This document shows, piece by piece, positions 52,789 to 64,000 of a stretch of DNA of 64,000 nucleotides. Source of the stretch: Diphasiastrum complanatum (taxonomy: Eukaryota; Streptophyta; Lycopodiopsida; Lycopodiales; Lycopodiaceae); contig MU832217.1 of assembly GCA_029204225.1 (NCBI GenBank), forward strand, positions 17,708 to 81,707, written 5' to 3'. Numbering within the stretch: position 1 is the first letter of the stretch; each line of letters starts with the position of its first letter. The translations under genes and the position numbers were made by a program. The notes beneath the pieces were generated by a model. That model was not told where the DNA came from and did not search any database. It was given only the letters and a program-made list of their open reading frames with translations.

Positions 52789-55141
52789 ATGGTGAAGGAT
52801 GACAAGGATAAAGGCAAAGCCGTAGTAACTACGCCAACCAAGAAGATCAAGCTAACGCAGGATATCGACCCGGACTTCACTGTGGGGGCAGAAGATCTCA
52901 CCCCACACGCATCAGATGACGAATTGGAGGAAAAGTCGGCATTACCAGAGCTCCTCCCGGTGCCAAAACCATACGAAGCACGAAAGTGGTGGAAGTTAGG
53001 GGAGTCCCTCTTGAAGATCTACAGATTACTCTCCCCCATTACGCTGATTTACAACCATTGTGGAGTATGCATCTCAGGATACACCGAGCTTCAAGTACAG
53101 GCTAAACCAGGTTATGCACACCGTCTGATATGCCATTGAAGATCTGAAGACAATTGGGATTCCTGACGGGCCAAGGCATATATATATCGGCACTCAAGGC
53201 AAGGGCCGTGAAGGTCGATGTGTATATGGACACCACTAAAAGAGCACGGCGCACCAATGATGGATTATTACTTGAAGCTATCGCTGATGAAGTCCTTCAA
53301 GGAGCTGCTACCTTCGTGGTCAACTTCTTTGAAGTGGCAAGGACAAGGAAGGGATTTCATTGACCTTCTTTATGTACCTACTGGCTACTCTCACCGAGCT
53401 AGATGGATACAACTACAGCTGGGCCCATCTCGTCCAGGAGGAGATTTCCAAGGCCATACTATCCCCAAAGAAGCAGACTGTCGTGGGGCCACTTCTCACT
53501 CAGTTGGCAGTGAACCAAGCAGAAGGCCTAATTGACTTCTCAACGGACTTCCCAGCAGAACCCACCATCGAGGCCACGTCTTCCAAGACCAAGCCCAAGA
53601 AGTCAACGCAAGAAGATAAGGACTGGCAACAGGCATTCCAATGCCTTTCAGTCCAATCAGCGGTAAAAGCTGAACCCAACTCGCCAACAAATGATTTTGC
53701 AGCACAGCTGGAGTCCATGTTATTGGATGGAGCAGCACCACAACTAGCGTCAATGGCTATCCAGACTAGCCCTTCAAGGAAGAGCAGCCGACTCCAAGAA
53801 CTGCTCATGCGGAAGCCGTCCTTTAAGCTTCCCCCTCTACCTCAAATTCAAATAGAGATCAGCTCGCCACCAAGGCACACAACGGCAGAGGATCCAGCTG
53901 AAGATCAATCAACAACCGTGGCAGCAAATACCGCCCAAGAAGGGGAGGAAATTATCATTCTTGATCAAGGACACAGGTCACCCACGCACACCTATACGGC
54001 GCCCCAAGCAACACCCATCGGGGGCCAGATCCTACCCAGGCCTCTACATCCGCAGGCGTCCACACAGTGCCAAAATCCGGAAAGCCCCCAGGAGGAGGTT
54101 GACATTCCAGCGGCCAGTGCACTTTCTCATGCACATGGCCTACTCAAGGATCTCAGCTGGTTGTTGCAAGATCAACTCCACCACCATTGCCGAGCAGAGT
54201 CAAAGATGAAAGCTAGACAGGCTGCCGAGCTCCAAAGCAACTCTTGCAGCGTGAGGCGGATCATGCCAAGCAACAGATGGCCAAGATGCAACAAGAAAGC
54301 CTCCAACCCGGTCATTTTGGAATTGGATACATCCTTTTACATTGACAACATCCCCGAAGGTGAACCATCTGAGGTTGCAGCGACACAGGACCTTTCGTCC
54401 CCCAGTTATTCACGCACAAAGGGGCCAAGCCAAGGCACAACCACACCAAGTGCTAGAACCCTTTTTAAGAAGCCAAAGTCTCTTGAGGAATCCATCCAAG
54501 AGTACGAGGCAACCTTTCCAGAAGCAGAGATGCGGGGGGGATATGTTTTGTCGTGCTCTGCAGCTGAAATCAAGGGCAAAGAGAAACAAATAATCGAGCG
54601 GCTGGCACCGCAACCCACGTGGCGCAAAGTCCTCTTCAAGGACGACAAAAAGATCCTGGCCCAATATTTCAAAATTCCCAGGTATCTGCGTGTGGATCCC
54701 AGTTACCTACCAATCCCCAGGCGAGCAGCATGGCTAAAGAAGCAAGATGTCAGTACACCAACGAACTGGCCCATCATTCCAAACTCTAGGGGCTGGAATA
54801 ACCAAGCAAATTTCCAGTATGCCTTGGCGCAGTTCCACCACAGGCACCACCAATCAGTTGATTACACGGTGCGGCAAGTGGCGCTCAACTGCAAGGAGCT
54901 TGTTTTCCTTAGTACCCTCGAATTCCATTGGGATCGCTCCTTGGGTCCTTTGTTTTTCGACCCCAACACCCCTTTCCCCAGTCTCAAATGCCAGGATCAG
55001 TTAACCGTGGCAAGAATCTATTACCGCGCAGCAATGACGACCTCCCAACACGAAACACGAGTGGAAGAGTGGCAACAGTCTCAATGGTTGCCCTGTAGCT
55101 CACACGTGTTTGGGCCACTCAAAGATGACACCACTCTATGA
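52789..55141 (+). pseudogene. Extra ORF downstream of pol, gypsy element B
   Basis: Starts with ATG 52789 and a Lys-rich segment ('KKIKLTQDIDPDFTVGAEDL'). Frameshifts occur around 53140 and 53350; the last frame is open for 593 codons to 55141. The conserved block spans 'TNDGLLLEAIADEVLQGAAT' and 'NYSWAHLVQEEISKAI...GPLLTQLAVNQ' and aligns with element A. It is followed by a Ser/Thr/Pro/Gln-rich middle and a C-terminal part with 'WRKVLFKDDKKILAQYFKIP' and 'PNTPFPSLKCQDQL'. It lies after pol and before the polypurine tract, on the same strand. Not gag: no zinc knuckle is visible. Function unknown. Confidence 0.75.
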
Positions 55142-55265
55142 GCCCAAGCAATGGAGGGCTACGTCAAAGTCATCCAGGAAATCAAAAGGAGCAATGAAGC
55201 ACAGGATGTCGAGCTGCAAGAAGCACGATTCAAGTGAATTGCCATGGGACTAGCAACCATTTAGC

Positions 55266-55860
55266 AACGGGGGAGTGTGGGGGCTGGAACACAAGGCCTA
55301 AGGGGCATGTCAATGGAGCTCGCGAGTATTAAGGAAAGAAGTACCTTACAGGGAAGTAGCCTATGTAAATAACGATTTTGTGTAATTAATGGTCCAAGTA
55401 TGGCATCCTGCGTGTAGGAGCCCATCTTGATGAGCCCGTCAGTAGTCAGTTGTGTCAGGCCCCAAGTATGGCACCCTGCGTGCATAAGTCCAACTTGTGG
55501 TGCCATTAGTCACTAGGGGCAAGAAAACAATTTTGGAAAGTCTCAACGTTTTAACTTAGACTTGAAAAAGTTTGTAGAAGTCAAAGTCAAGTTTCCTAGA
55601 ATGGAACTTGCATTGCATATTGAGACTTAGAATGTCTTGTCCCATAAGTAAGTGTAGAAAGGCAACTCCACAAGCTTTCATAAAGAGAAGCCCTTTGTAT
55701 GTGATTTTCATCCTTAATACAAGAGAGCTAAGTGCTATCAGTTTTGGATCCACTTGTGCTAACTTTGGTGTTTGGCTAATATTAGTGTGGCTTTGTGTTG
55801 AATGTTTTTATTTCTAAGTTCTAGCTATTTTAGCCTCATTTTAGCATATGTGCTTAATCT
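55266..55860 (+). mobile_element. Polypurine tract and 3' LTR of element B
   Basis: The purine-rich run aacgggggagtgtggggg (55266-55283) is followed by TGGAACACAAGG at 55285. The downstream 550 bp include two 'aagtatggca.cctgcgtg' phrases (55395 and 55465) and a transcript-end-like region near 55700. The right LTR edge is not certain. The position proves that the extra ORF is internal to the element. Confidence 0.6.
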
Positions 55861-55930
55861 TTGTGTGGTTCTAATTTAGTCAAGCTTTTAGAGAGGGTTT
55901 GGAAGAGTGTGTGTGAGTGAGTAGAGAGGG

Positions 55931-55934
<4 letters not shown>

Positions 55935-56029
<95 letters not shown>

Positions 56030-56430
56030 AAGAAAGAAAGAAAGATTTTATTAATGTCCTTGAATACCCGAATGTACATAGGACTCAAAAAAGGTACATG
56101 TCAAGTGTGCACATAGGAGCTTAAAGCTCAATCATCTATAAAACAATAACTGCAAATACAATGCCTAAAGATGGCTGGCCCAGTCAGGGTCCAACGGCCT
56201 AGAATTGTATATCATGATGCCTATCAGCCTGGACGAAGTGGTGGATGGTATGCTGTGAAGGTGTCACTGGATGTGCCATGGACCTCTGCCGCCGGGTAGG
56301 CTGTCGGTGTCATCTCTGCTACCGTGTCCATCTGGGCTGTGGCTAGGATTAAGTCTACCTTATCAAAATTAATGATAGTCTACCTTATCAAGATTCATGA
56401 TATGAAATGACAAACTATCTACATAAAACT
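55935..56430 (-). mobile_element. LINE 3' end with (TTTC)n(TC)n tail
   Basis: On the minus strand the 3' UTR ends 'cattcgggtattcaaggaca' then ttaataaaatctttctttc, (TTTC) repeats to 56025 and a long (TC)n tract to 55935. It matches the ending of the ORF1-only element at 39530-39580 ('tttcggcatggaaaagacgttaataaagctttctttc'). No ORF is recognisable in the retained 400 bp. Confidence 0.65.
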
Positions 56431-56502
56431 GGTCCCAGACCTGCTACTCCCCACCCGCACCATCCTAACCACATACTTGTGGTCACTTGGTGCGGTTGCC
56501 AA

Positions 56503-57640
56503 CTAGAGCTTTTGCACCAATTTAGCATTAATAAAATTATGTGTAGAACCGTCATCAAATAAAACACTCACGAGTTGGCTGCCTACGAGCCCATTCATGT
56601 AAATGAGATTGTGAGGTCCAAAAACCGCGGTATTAAAACAACAATTACTACAAACTGTTTCATCCTTAAAGGACACATCAATGCAAGAAATTGAAGAATT
56701 ACCTGGTGCCTTGAAGGAGCAGCCACCCTTCTTCCTTTTCTTCGGGCAATCCTTGGAGAGGTGCCCCTTCTCCATGCAGGAGAAACATAACCCGTTGCTC
56801 TTGGCCTTGTCAAATTTTGCTCTGTCCAACGACATTTCTTCTTCTTTCCCGATGGGGAAGTTGTGTCGACAACTTTCTCTTTGCCCTTTTTGAAGGAAGG
56901 GCCCGAAAAGGGTTTGTCTTTGGATTCAGACTTTTGACTTTGTTGCTCTCTGCGGGTTACTACATGCGTGTCGTCAAAAATCTTGGTGAAGTGCACACAT
57001 CCTCAAGGGACTGTGGCTGGTTACGACAAACCTCAAGCTAATATTCTTTGGGCAAGTCCAAAATGAAATAAAGCTTAAAAAAAACTTTGCCAATCCAGTT
57101 AGGGAACCGTGAAGCCGCTTTTTGGAAGTCTTGTAACTACACATCCAAGGGCTTCATTCCCATTTGCAAAGTTGCAAATCGACAATAGCATTCAAAATCG
57201 TCCAAGCCTGACATGAAGGTGGTCTTAAAAGCTACCTGGAAATCCTCCCCAGTAGTCGGAACAGTGGCTCGCTCTTTGAGATCCTGCCACCACGAATACA
57301 CTTTCCCGCGTAGAAACATGATGGTCATAGCGATCCTAGAGCTGTCTGGCAGATCATGCATGGAAAAGTGGAAGTCCATCGATCTAGCCACGCCAAAACA
57401 ACGTCCTGACGCCTGTCCTTCTTCTCCCCAATAAAATATTCCGAGGTAAACATCGGGTTCAAGAGAGCTTGACGAGATTGCGATAAAGCTTTCATCTCAG
57501 CCTCTGCCTGTTCATATTTAGACTGCATGCCGACAATTTGTTGTTGTATAAATTATTCACACGTGCCATCTCCTCCATATCAGCCGCTTCCGGGCTTGGA
57601 GCTTGGTTTACCTCCATAGGAGTGTCCATGGAAAGAGAGG
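56503..57640 (-). pseudogene. Ty3/gypsy gag-protease fragment
   Basis: Minus strand: probable start 'MDTPMEVNQAP' (about 57630); gag core 'AMTIMFLRGKVYSWWQDLKE' and 'FKTTFMSGLDD' (57391-57137); basic linker 'GPSFKKGKEKVV'; CCHC zinc knuckle 'CFSCMEKGHLSKDC' (about 56790); and retropepsin start 'VLFDDGSTHNFI' (about 56540), where the usual D-S-G is D-D-G. Gag coats element RNA; the protease matures it. Several frameshifts. Pol is absent: a LINE 3' end replaces it beyond 56430. Confidence 0.85.
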
Positions 57641-58212
57641 AGGATAGGAAAAAACTAGAGGAAAAACGGAGAAGAACGGCACAAAGACAGTCGAAAACTG
57701 ATAAGTGAGGCTCAAGAAACCAAGAAAATGGCCTAACTTGAGCCAAGAGAGCACAAACTTTCAACTTGGAAAAGCGGGATGAAGAAATGAAAAATTTACA
57801 CCCCTTTACCCCTCCTCCAAGCTCCTCCCCTCCTCCTTCATGCAAAAAGAACAAGTGGGGCCCAAGAAAGGCCTCATTTGTCCTTTCTAGAGTTTTAGTT
57901 CCATGTGGGGACCCAAAGGCCTACCACATGACACCCCCCCAAAACATTATGCAAATCCATTTTGCCCCTTTCTCCTCCTCTTACCTCCTACGTACCTCAA
58001 TCTCCACTCCAAACCATTGGAGCCTTGTAGGTCCAGAGGGAGGAGGAGAAGAAGAAGGTACAGCCTACCATAGGACAGAGGACCAGAATCTGTCATAAAT
58101 CAATAAAGCTTATAGCTTCACTTAGAGTTCTTTCTTATCTTCAACTTACAGTTTAAGTTTATAAGTCAAGGCCTGAAAATTAAAGCTTGACCCTAGATAA
58201 TCAATATGATGA
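57641..58212. other. Leader of the gypsy gag fragment; no gene
   Basis: Purine/pyrimidine-biased sequence upstream of the gag start on the minus strand. No LTR or PBS could be defined. Confidence 0.35.
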
Positions 58213-59860
58213 GGGGGGAAATTATGGGGAGGAGTACTCCCTCCCCTCCACGCAACACCATTTTATTCCAAAGTGTAGGACGTGGTTAGTTGGCATTTGA
58301 TGCCATTTGTTTTGCAATATAAACTCTCTTCCCCTATCACTTCTTAAGCATTTGATTTTGGTATTAGAATGTAGTTCAACCATAGCTTTGAATTCAAGAA
58401 AGTAAGAGAATGCTTGAGACTTATGCTTCAAGAAGCATACCCAAGTCTTTCTTGAATAATTGTCAATGAAGGTTAAGAAGTATGTTGAGCAACCAATACT
58501 TCAGGTTTGGGCTAGTCCCCAAATATCGCTACGAATGAGCTCCAAGATTGATTTGGCTCGCATTGAACCATCCAATGAAAACTTTTGTCGATGGTGCTTG
58601 CCATAGACACAAGGTTCACATACCTCTTGGCCAATTTTGATAGGAGGTAAGCCAAGTACAAGATTTTGATCATGAAGATACTTGATGCTTTTATAATGTA
58701 ACTGACTGTATCTTCTATGCCATAGTAAACTTTGACTAACAACTTTTGAAGACAAAGCGTGTTGATCAAGTATCAATTTCCTTCATCTCTAAAGCTGCTA
58801 GCAATGATTTTATTATCTTGCTTTAAGTCTTTAATGAAGTACCTATCATTGTAGAATTCCACAAGCATGTTTTAATAAGTATAACACCAATTGATAAAAG
58901 ATTTCGAGCAAGGTTAAAAATAAGCAAAGCATTCTTGATCACACTTGAAAATCCAGAATTGAATTGAATTGGAATATCACCTTTGCCAACTATATCTTGT
59001 GTGCTATTATCTCCTAGCACAACTTGACCATTTATGCCTTGGGAAAAGGATGAAAACCAATCCTTTCTAGGAGTCATGTGTGAAGATGCTCCGTCGTCCA
59101 TTACCCATTCCTTGCCGCTTGTTGAGTTTGGATTCACCATGAATAGGTACTCATCGCTACGACCACCACCACCAACTAAGTTGGTTGATTCGTCTTTGGT
59201 TTGCTTGGTTGATTGAGAGCTTGATTTCCATTTGACTCGTGCTTCCGCTGCAGCTTGCTTGATACCGCAAGTCAATGTTGAATGTACGCTCTTTCTGCAA
59301 TAGAAACAAGGGCCTTGTACCTTGTTTGGTGGTGACAAGATGCTGGAATTGTGGAGGAAGCCCATTGAGGGTGACACTAACAATGTCTAGGTCATCTACA
59401 TCCCTCAATTGATCTACGACATCTTTGATTCTCATCAAGTATGGTGTCATAGCTTCTCCCTCATTGATCTTCAAGGTACAAAACTTTTGCTTGAGGGAGA
59501 GGATCTTAGTGGTGGAAGATGTCTCAAACATTTGTTGGAATTTCTCCCAAGCCTCCCTAGGTGATTTGACATCAGTGACCTATGGAATAAGGCTATCCTT
59601 AATAGACATATTGATTATGGCTAGTGCTCTACTAACTCTTTTATCATAAACCTTTTTCCTCTTGAAAGTTGCGTCCTCCTCATCAGATATATCATTTTCA
59701 GGAGGAGGAGGATATTCTTCTTCTGCTACTGTCAAATCCCATAGATCTAACAAAACCAAAGTATTCTTGATTTTGAATATCCAAACCATGATTTTTACCA
59801 TCTAATTTGGAACTTTCACCAAGGGAAATAAATTCTCCCTTTTCAGCCATGAAGTATATG
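58213..59860 (-). pseudogene. Copia gag-protease-integrase (5' half of element)
   Basis: Minus strand order: start 'MAEKGEFISLGESSKL' (about 59850); gag 'ALAIINMSIKDSLIP' and 'SLKQKFCTLKINEGEAMTPY'; CCHC knuckle 'CFYCRKSVHSTLTC'; protease 'WVMDDGASSHMT' (D-D-G instead of D-S-G) with 'NLARNLLSIG'; pre-integrase zinc finger 'LWHRRYSQLH...CEPCVYGKHH'; and integrase 'LIRSDIWG', 'YFLTFIDNYSRKTWVCFLK' and 'CLRSDRGREF'. It breaks off at about 58213, so RT and RNase H are missing. Frameshifts occur at several points. PBS and LTR lie just upstream. Confidence 0.88.
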
Positions 59861-60080
59861 TAAAGATCTTCCTTGAAACCACACAAAAAAGATTAGAAAA
59901 GACCTTATAGGCAAAATCTGATAAAAAAACCAGACTTGCCTCTTCTTCCTTTTGCTCCCTCTAGAGAATACTTTTGATAGAAATTTGCACCTAAATGTGA
60001 TGTGAACAAAGATACTTTTCAAGGATGCCAAGAGTCCGATCCTGAAAAATGCAAAGTTTGGAGGAGATTGTATCTTAGTT

Positions 60081-60560
60081 GCTCTGATACCAAATGTAGG
60101 TGATTTCAAATGCTGTTGGGCTGAATCTAAGATGCTAACAATCAAGAGCATTGAATGCTTTCAGATTTGAAAATAGTGCCATAGAACAACAATCCTCAAG
60201 AAAGAGGAAGCTAAAATTGAGAGAGAAAACTTAAAGCTTGTATTGCACAAATGGATCCCTCACTCTTCTCCTAATGTGGAGAGATACAAATAGATGGGAC
60301 GTGGTAGATGTAAAGGCTCAAGAATGGAGAGCCAAACACCAATAGCCCATGGAATTGAATAGCCAACAAATTTAACTCCACATGGGAGTGAATATGAAGT
60401 GTCAAACTCGTATGGACTCTAAAGGCAATTTTTAAAATGGGCCCCATGAACTTACAAGGTGAATTAAAATTAAAAATTAAAGGCCCCAATGGGTATACAA
60501 TGGTAGGGTCTAAGTTTAACATTAAACGTGACATTAGACCATTGATATAAAGGTACAAGT
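60081..60560 (-). mobile_element. 5' LTR and PBS of the copia element
   Basis: TGGTATCAGAGC on the minus strand (60081-60092) is a perfect initiator tRNA-Met PBS. The LTR ends CACCTACA two bases before it (plus-strand TGTAGGTG from 60095). The LTR contains a transcript-start/end-like 'caatacaagctttaagttttctctc' region (about 60215-60250). The outer boundary near 60560 is approximate. Confidence 0.7.
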
Positions 60561-60926
60561 TTCTATTTCTGACAAGATGGGTGTGTCAATGGATGTGTAT
60601 AGAGTAGTACCATAATCAGTCCATGTATGTAGGTCATCCAAGAGGGGAAGTTGGGGCACAAGGGATGAACTCTCATGAAAAGCACTAGAGGAAGACTTGA
60701 AAAGAAAATCATTTCCTTTCATGCTCGTCATAGGCTCGCCTTTTGCGGCGAAGTGTACAATGGTATGATCAACGAGCAGTACACAGAAGGTGTAGTTTAT
60801 ATATGTGTATACTCAATGGTGTAGAGAACGACACTTGTCACCAATACCAAGGATGTTTTATAGAGCGAGATGGTGTGGATGCACGTCTGTGAGTGGAGGA
60901 CAATGAGGCAAGTGTGGAGTGGTGGG

Positions 60927-60928
<2 letters not shown>
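60561..60928. other. No recognisable gene
   Basis: Short ORFs only; unassigned. Confidence 0.4.

Positions 60929-60982
<54 letters not shown>
60929..60982. repeat. (GA)n microsatellite
   Basis: Pure GA tract. Confidence 0.97.
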
Positions 60983-60985
<3 letters not shown>

Positions 60986-63039
60986 CTTGGGTTGTCCAGG
61001 CACGAGGTCCAGCGAAAGTCAAGGACTTTCTTTCCACATCTTTACGACGAAGTGCCATCATTGTCAAACGGGCTATGTCCTGTGATGTCAAAAGGCAACA
61101 TGAGCATAGAAATCTCAAAGCTAGTCATAAAAACTTCTTAATATTTCTGTGAAATCTAGAATTTCAAATGCATCTCATTGCCGACGAGCAGTACACGTAC
61201 TAAAGGATCTCATTACATCAGAGGATTTACCTTCCAATCTGACATAAAACAAACAAGTAAATTCAATCTGTTTATGAAGCTAAGCTTTTTAGAAACTCAT
61301 CTAACTTGACATCTCTATCAGATTCAAAAACATACAAGATTCTCCAAAAAAGAATTTATCAAATTTTCCCCTAAAAAGGGTACCCACCAGGTACAGATGC
61401 AGAATGAAGATTAGCTCAAGGGTTAAGCACTTCCAATGTAATCAAAACCTATAAACTGAACTAAGATGCTTAGACCTTGGTGCCTTGCCCTCTAGCTTGT
61501 CACAAAAACTGTGTATTGATGAAAACTGTTAGTAGCTGTGGCCTGACCTTTTTAATTGCCATAATGTTTCAGTTCAGGAGGAGATTTTAGTCAAGAATAT
61601 ATACACAAACATGATTCTGAGGTAAATTTGATCCCCATGTGCTAAAAGTACTAGCCCCAAGTTGTATTTATTACTAGTACATGTGCTCTTTGGTTATACA
61701 TCACAAATGCCTTGCCTAGTTGTGGATGGAACCTGAATTGAATTCATCTTCAGTGAGACGGGTTCTTACTTTTATGCTATCCATATAAGACCTTCAATGT
61801 TAAAAATGATGGCTAGAAGGTGTGATTGCAAAAACACATAAAATCTTAAAACGTGGCAAGCACGCCCATCAATAATCTACCAAGTTGCTTAACCACATAG
61901 TTAATGTTCCACAGAACTACGAGTTGAATAGAATGTTGTCAACTTGCATGAAGGTACATCCTAGACTTCAAATTAGGAGCAGAAAGTCAAAGAATTTTTC
62001 ACCTCCGTTGTAAAATTCATGTCCTCAATGGCCTTCCTCAAAAACTAGCAATAAAATCATTGCAACCTACGTTGGAGCTTGAGTCATTGGTGAAGCAAGC
62101 ATGCTTTCAATGGATTTCTGTCATGTCAATTTCAGATTCCTACCATGTGTCTTCTGAGGAAAGCAACCAGTTTCTTTGGGCAGTATGTGAAAATGCTCAA
62201 ATTTAGGTTTGACGTTTTTACCCAAAAAAAGGAAACATTACATGAGGTACCAAAGTAAGATTGATGTGTTGTCAGAGGCGAAGCCAAAGGGGCATGATCA
62301 TGTATGAATCTTCGATAGTAGCCAACATGGCCTAGAAATTATTTATGTTTACATAAGTCATTTTAGGTCATGGCTGATGGAAAACCAGGTGCACAGGAAC
62401 CTGATAAAGTTGACGGAGATAAACAATAGAGGAATATCCACATGCTTCTTGAAGAAACAACCAGATGTACAGTAGAAACAACTACCTTCTGCAGGTGGAT
62501 CGCATGTAGCCCATTTACTCCTCAGAAAAGTCCATTGTTCAGAAAGTCAACTCAGCATCAAACATCACATTCCTCAACTTGATGGAAGAGGAAAGTGAGC
62601 AGAAGATTCAAAAGAGTGGATATTGTCTGAACAGCCCCAGTTCTGAAAAAGGGCCCAAGATTTAATAGAAAGTTGTTTGCACATCAGAAGGAGAATTTAG
62701 AGGGTGGCATTACATGGATTCTTATCAAGCACAGTGTAGAGGCTCATTAATGTGCCAAAATAATTCTGATATATATTGCTTAATATAAATAGTTGTACTT
62801 CCGTTTGGCGGAGAACCCAAAAGCAAAATACTGATGGATCACTTGAGGCCCAACTTATTTGCATGCCCCACCTAATTCCATTACTACCCGGGTCTTTTAT
62901 AGCCACAGCCTATGCCAAATGTTTTTAATACCTGACGTGTAACTACTGCCAATGTCCAGTCACTTAATCTTACCACTCCATGTTAGAACTGTTTAGAGAC
63001 TCTAATTTCATCAGGATCCCCCTAACCCAGGGTTAGATG
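60983..63039. other. No recognisable gene
   Basis: Two kilobases with only short ORFs. No transposon or gene motif was recognised on either strand. Confidence 0.4.
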
Positions 63040-63860
63040 TTGGCTAACCACGGTTAATCAGGGACACATACTTCCCCTTGGACATTCATGTCCTGATAAG
63101 TGAAGTCAGCGAGAGACATTTTCAAGCTTTCAACGCTCTCCCAAGAATCATTATCGGTCCTTTCCACCCAATCAAGTACTCAAAGACTGTGATTTCTCAA
63201 CTGCCTTTCCCTTTGATCCAATACTATCTATCTCAAGCTCAAAAGTAACTCTGGATGGAAGGTCTTCAACCTAGCTCAACGTCCTCAAATGCAAGTGAAT
63301 AGCTTTCATGTACATTGGCCCTCAACCTGCTCACATGAAATATTTCATACTTTGAATCTTTCCATGCCCAAACTATAAGCCACCTCATCAACTCACTTAA
63401 TGATTTTAAACAGTCTGCAGTACCTTGTAAACAACTTGTAACGCTTGTCAATGCACAGTACAAGTGAGTTTCTTGGAGTTGGCCATCATCTAATGACCAT
63501 CCTTTCCACCTAATCAAGTGCTTGAAAACTATGCAATTTCTCAACCACCCTGCCCTCTGATCCAGTACTATCTCAAGCTCCATGGGAACATTGGAGGAAA
63601 GGTCCACAACCTGGCCCAACATCCTCAAATGCTAACGAATCACCATGCAAATTGGGCTTCAATCTACTTATATGAAATACTGGATCCACTTTAATTCTTT
63701 CCAAGAATTCCAGCTTGTAAGCCACATCACTGACTTGCTTAATAAGTCTCAACGGTTCACAGTACCCTCAGAAGCAATTTGTAATGCTTGCCAGTCCACA
63801 TTACATGCAAGTTTTTGGGGTTCCCATGTAGACACAATCACCTTCTCAAAAAGCTTGATA
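63040..63860 (-). pseudogene. Duplicated gypsy integrase tails with chromodomain remnant
   Basis: Minus strand, unit 1 (about 63850-63500): 'VAYKLEF' and 'VDPVFHISRLKPNL', then 'ELEIVLDQRAGWLRN' and 'FKHLIRWKG', the chromodomain-like tail of a chromovirus integrase that can read chromatin marks. Unit 2 (about 63480-63130) repeats the same order ('SKYEIFHVSRLRAN'). The two units differ by many substitutions and each is broken by stops. The duplication may reflect tandem ends of two related elements. Confidence 0.7.
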
Positions 63861-64000
63861 AGTTGTCTCAAGGTTCAATCTTGTGCTATACTCCGCTTGC
63901 CTTGGTCTCCTCTGTTTTGTCTAGAGAATTATCCAGCTTTGACAGCCTGATGTTGCGTATATGATGTCTTTTGTAACTCTGATCACCTCCTATCGGAAAA

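Overview
The window reads as nuclear DNA of a land plant with a large, repeat-packed genome. Evidence: Ty1/copia and Ty3/gypsy relics whose primer-binding sites match the plant initiator tRNA-Met type (TGGTATCAGAGC and variants); fragments of plant-type genes (a G3BP-like NTF2/RRM protein gene with plant-style introns, and a glyoxal-oxidase-like fragment); and about 20 long pure (CT)n/(GA)n tracts. The mix (EN-less Penelope-like RT relic, gypsy family with an extra 3' ORF) would fit a seed-free plant such as a fern, but that is inference. I see no intact protein-coding gene, no tRNA or rRNA gene and no CRISPR. Nearly every open frame is a broken transposon fragment or a dinucleotide-repeat artefact.

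Layout. 0-6 kb: tail of a CT-tailed repeat, then nested copia pieces (LTR and PBS, gag on +, pol on -, another LTR/PBS). 6-11.4 kb: a repeat unit with CGCTGGCCAGCG palindromes, two very long GA tracts, fold-back hairpins, a GT-rich Helitron/Micron-like terminus and one well-bounded LTR (10466-11370). 11.9-16 kb: gypsy element A on the minus strand, with pol, a further ORF downstream of pol, and a 3' LTR. 16-18 kb: second GT-rich element and a triplicated 200-bp repeat. 19-20.6 kb: decayed G3BP-like gene with four recognisable exons. 21-28 kb: mostly non-coding, with hairpins, microsatellites and a third GT-rich element. 27.9-28.6 kb: glyoxal-oxidase fragment and an orphan exon-like piece. 29.4-30.3 kb: copia pol relic. 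33-37.5 kb: a Penelope-like reverse transcriptase relic between direct repeats of about 0.85 kb, followed by a 1.5-kb tail. 38-39.6 kb: LINE-like element carrying ORF1 only. 40.6-44 kb: very degraded LTR pair. 44.8-47.2 kb: minus copy of the CT-tailed family, then a gypsy integrase zinc-finger piece and LTR. 49.6-55.9 kb: gypsy element B on the plus strand, same family as A, with the extra ORF, polypurine tract and 3' LTR. 56-64 kb: LINE 3' end, gypsy gag, copia gag-protease-integrase with LTR, and duplicated chromovirus integrase tails.

Three patterns tie the window together. (1) Two divergent gypsy copies 40 kb apart share a homologous ORF between pol and the 3' LTR. (2) A Penelope-like RT relic lies between pseudo-LTR-like direct repeats that contain palindromes whose two arms have changed together. 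(3) Many of the CT/GA microsatellites sit exactly at the 3' ends or unit junctions of these repeat families, so they look like transposon tails rather than independent repeats.
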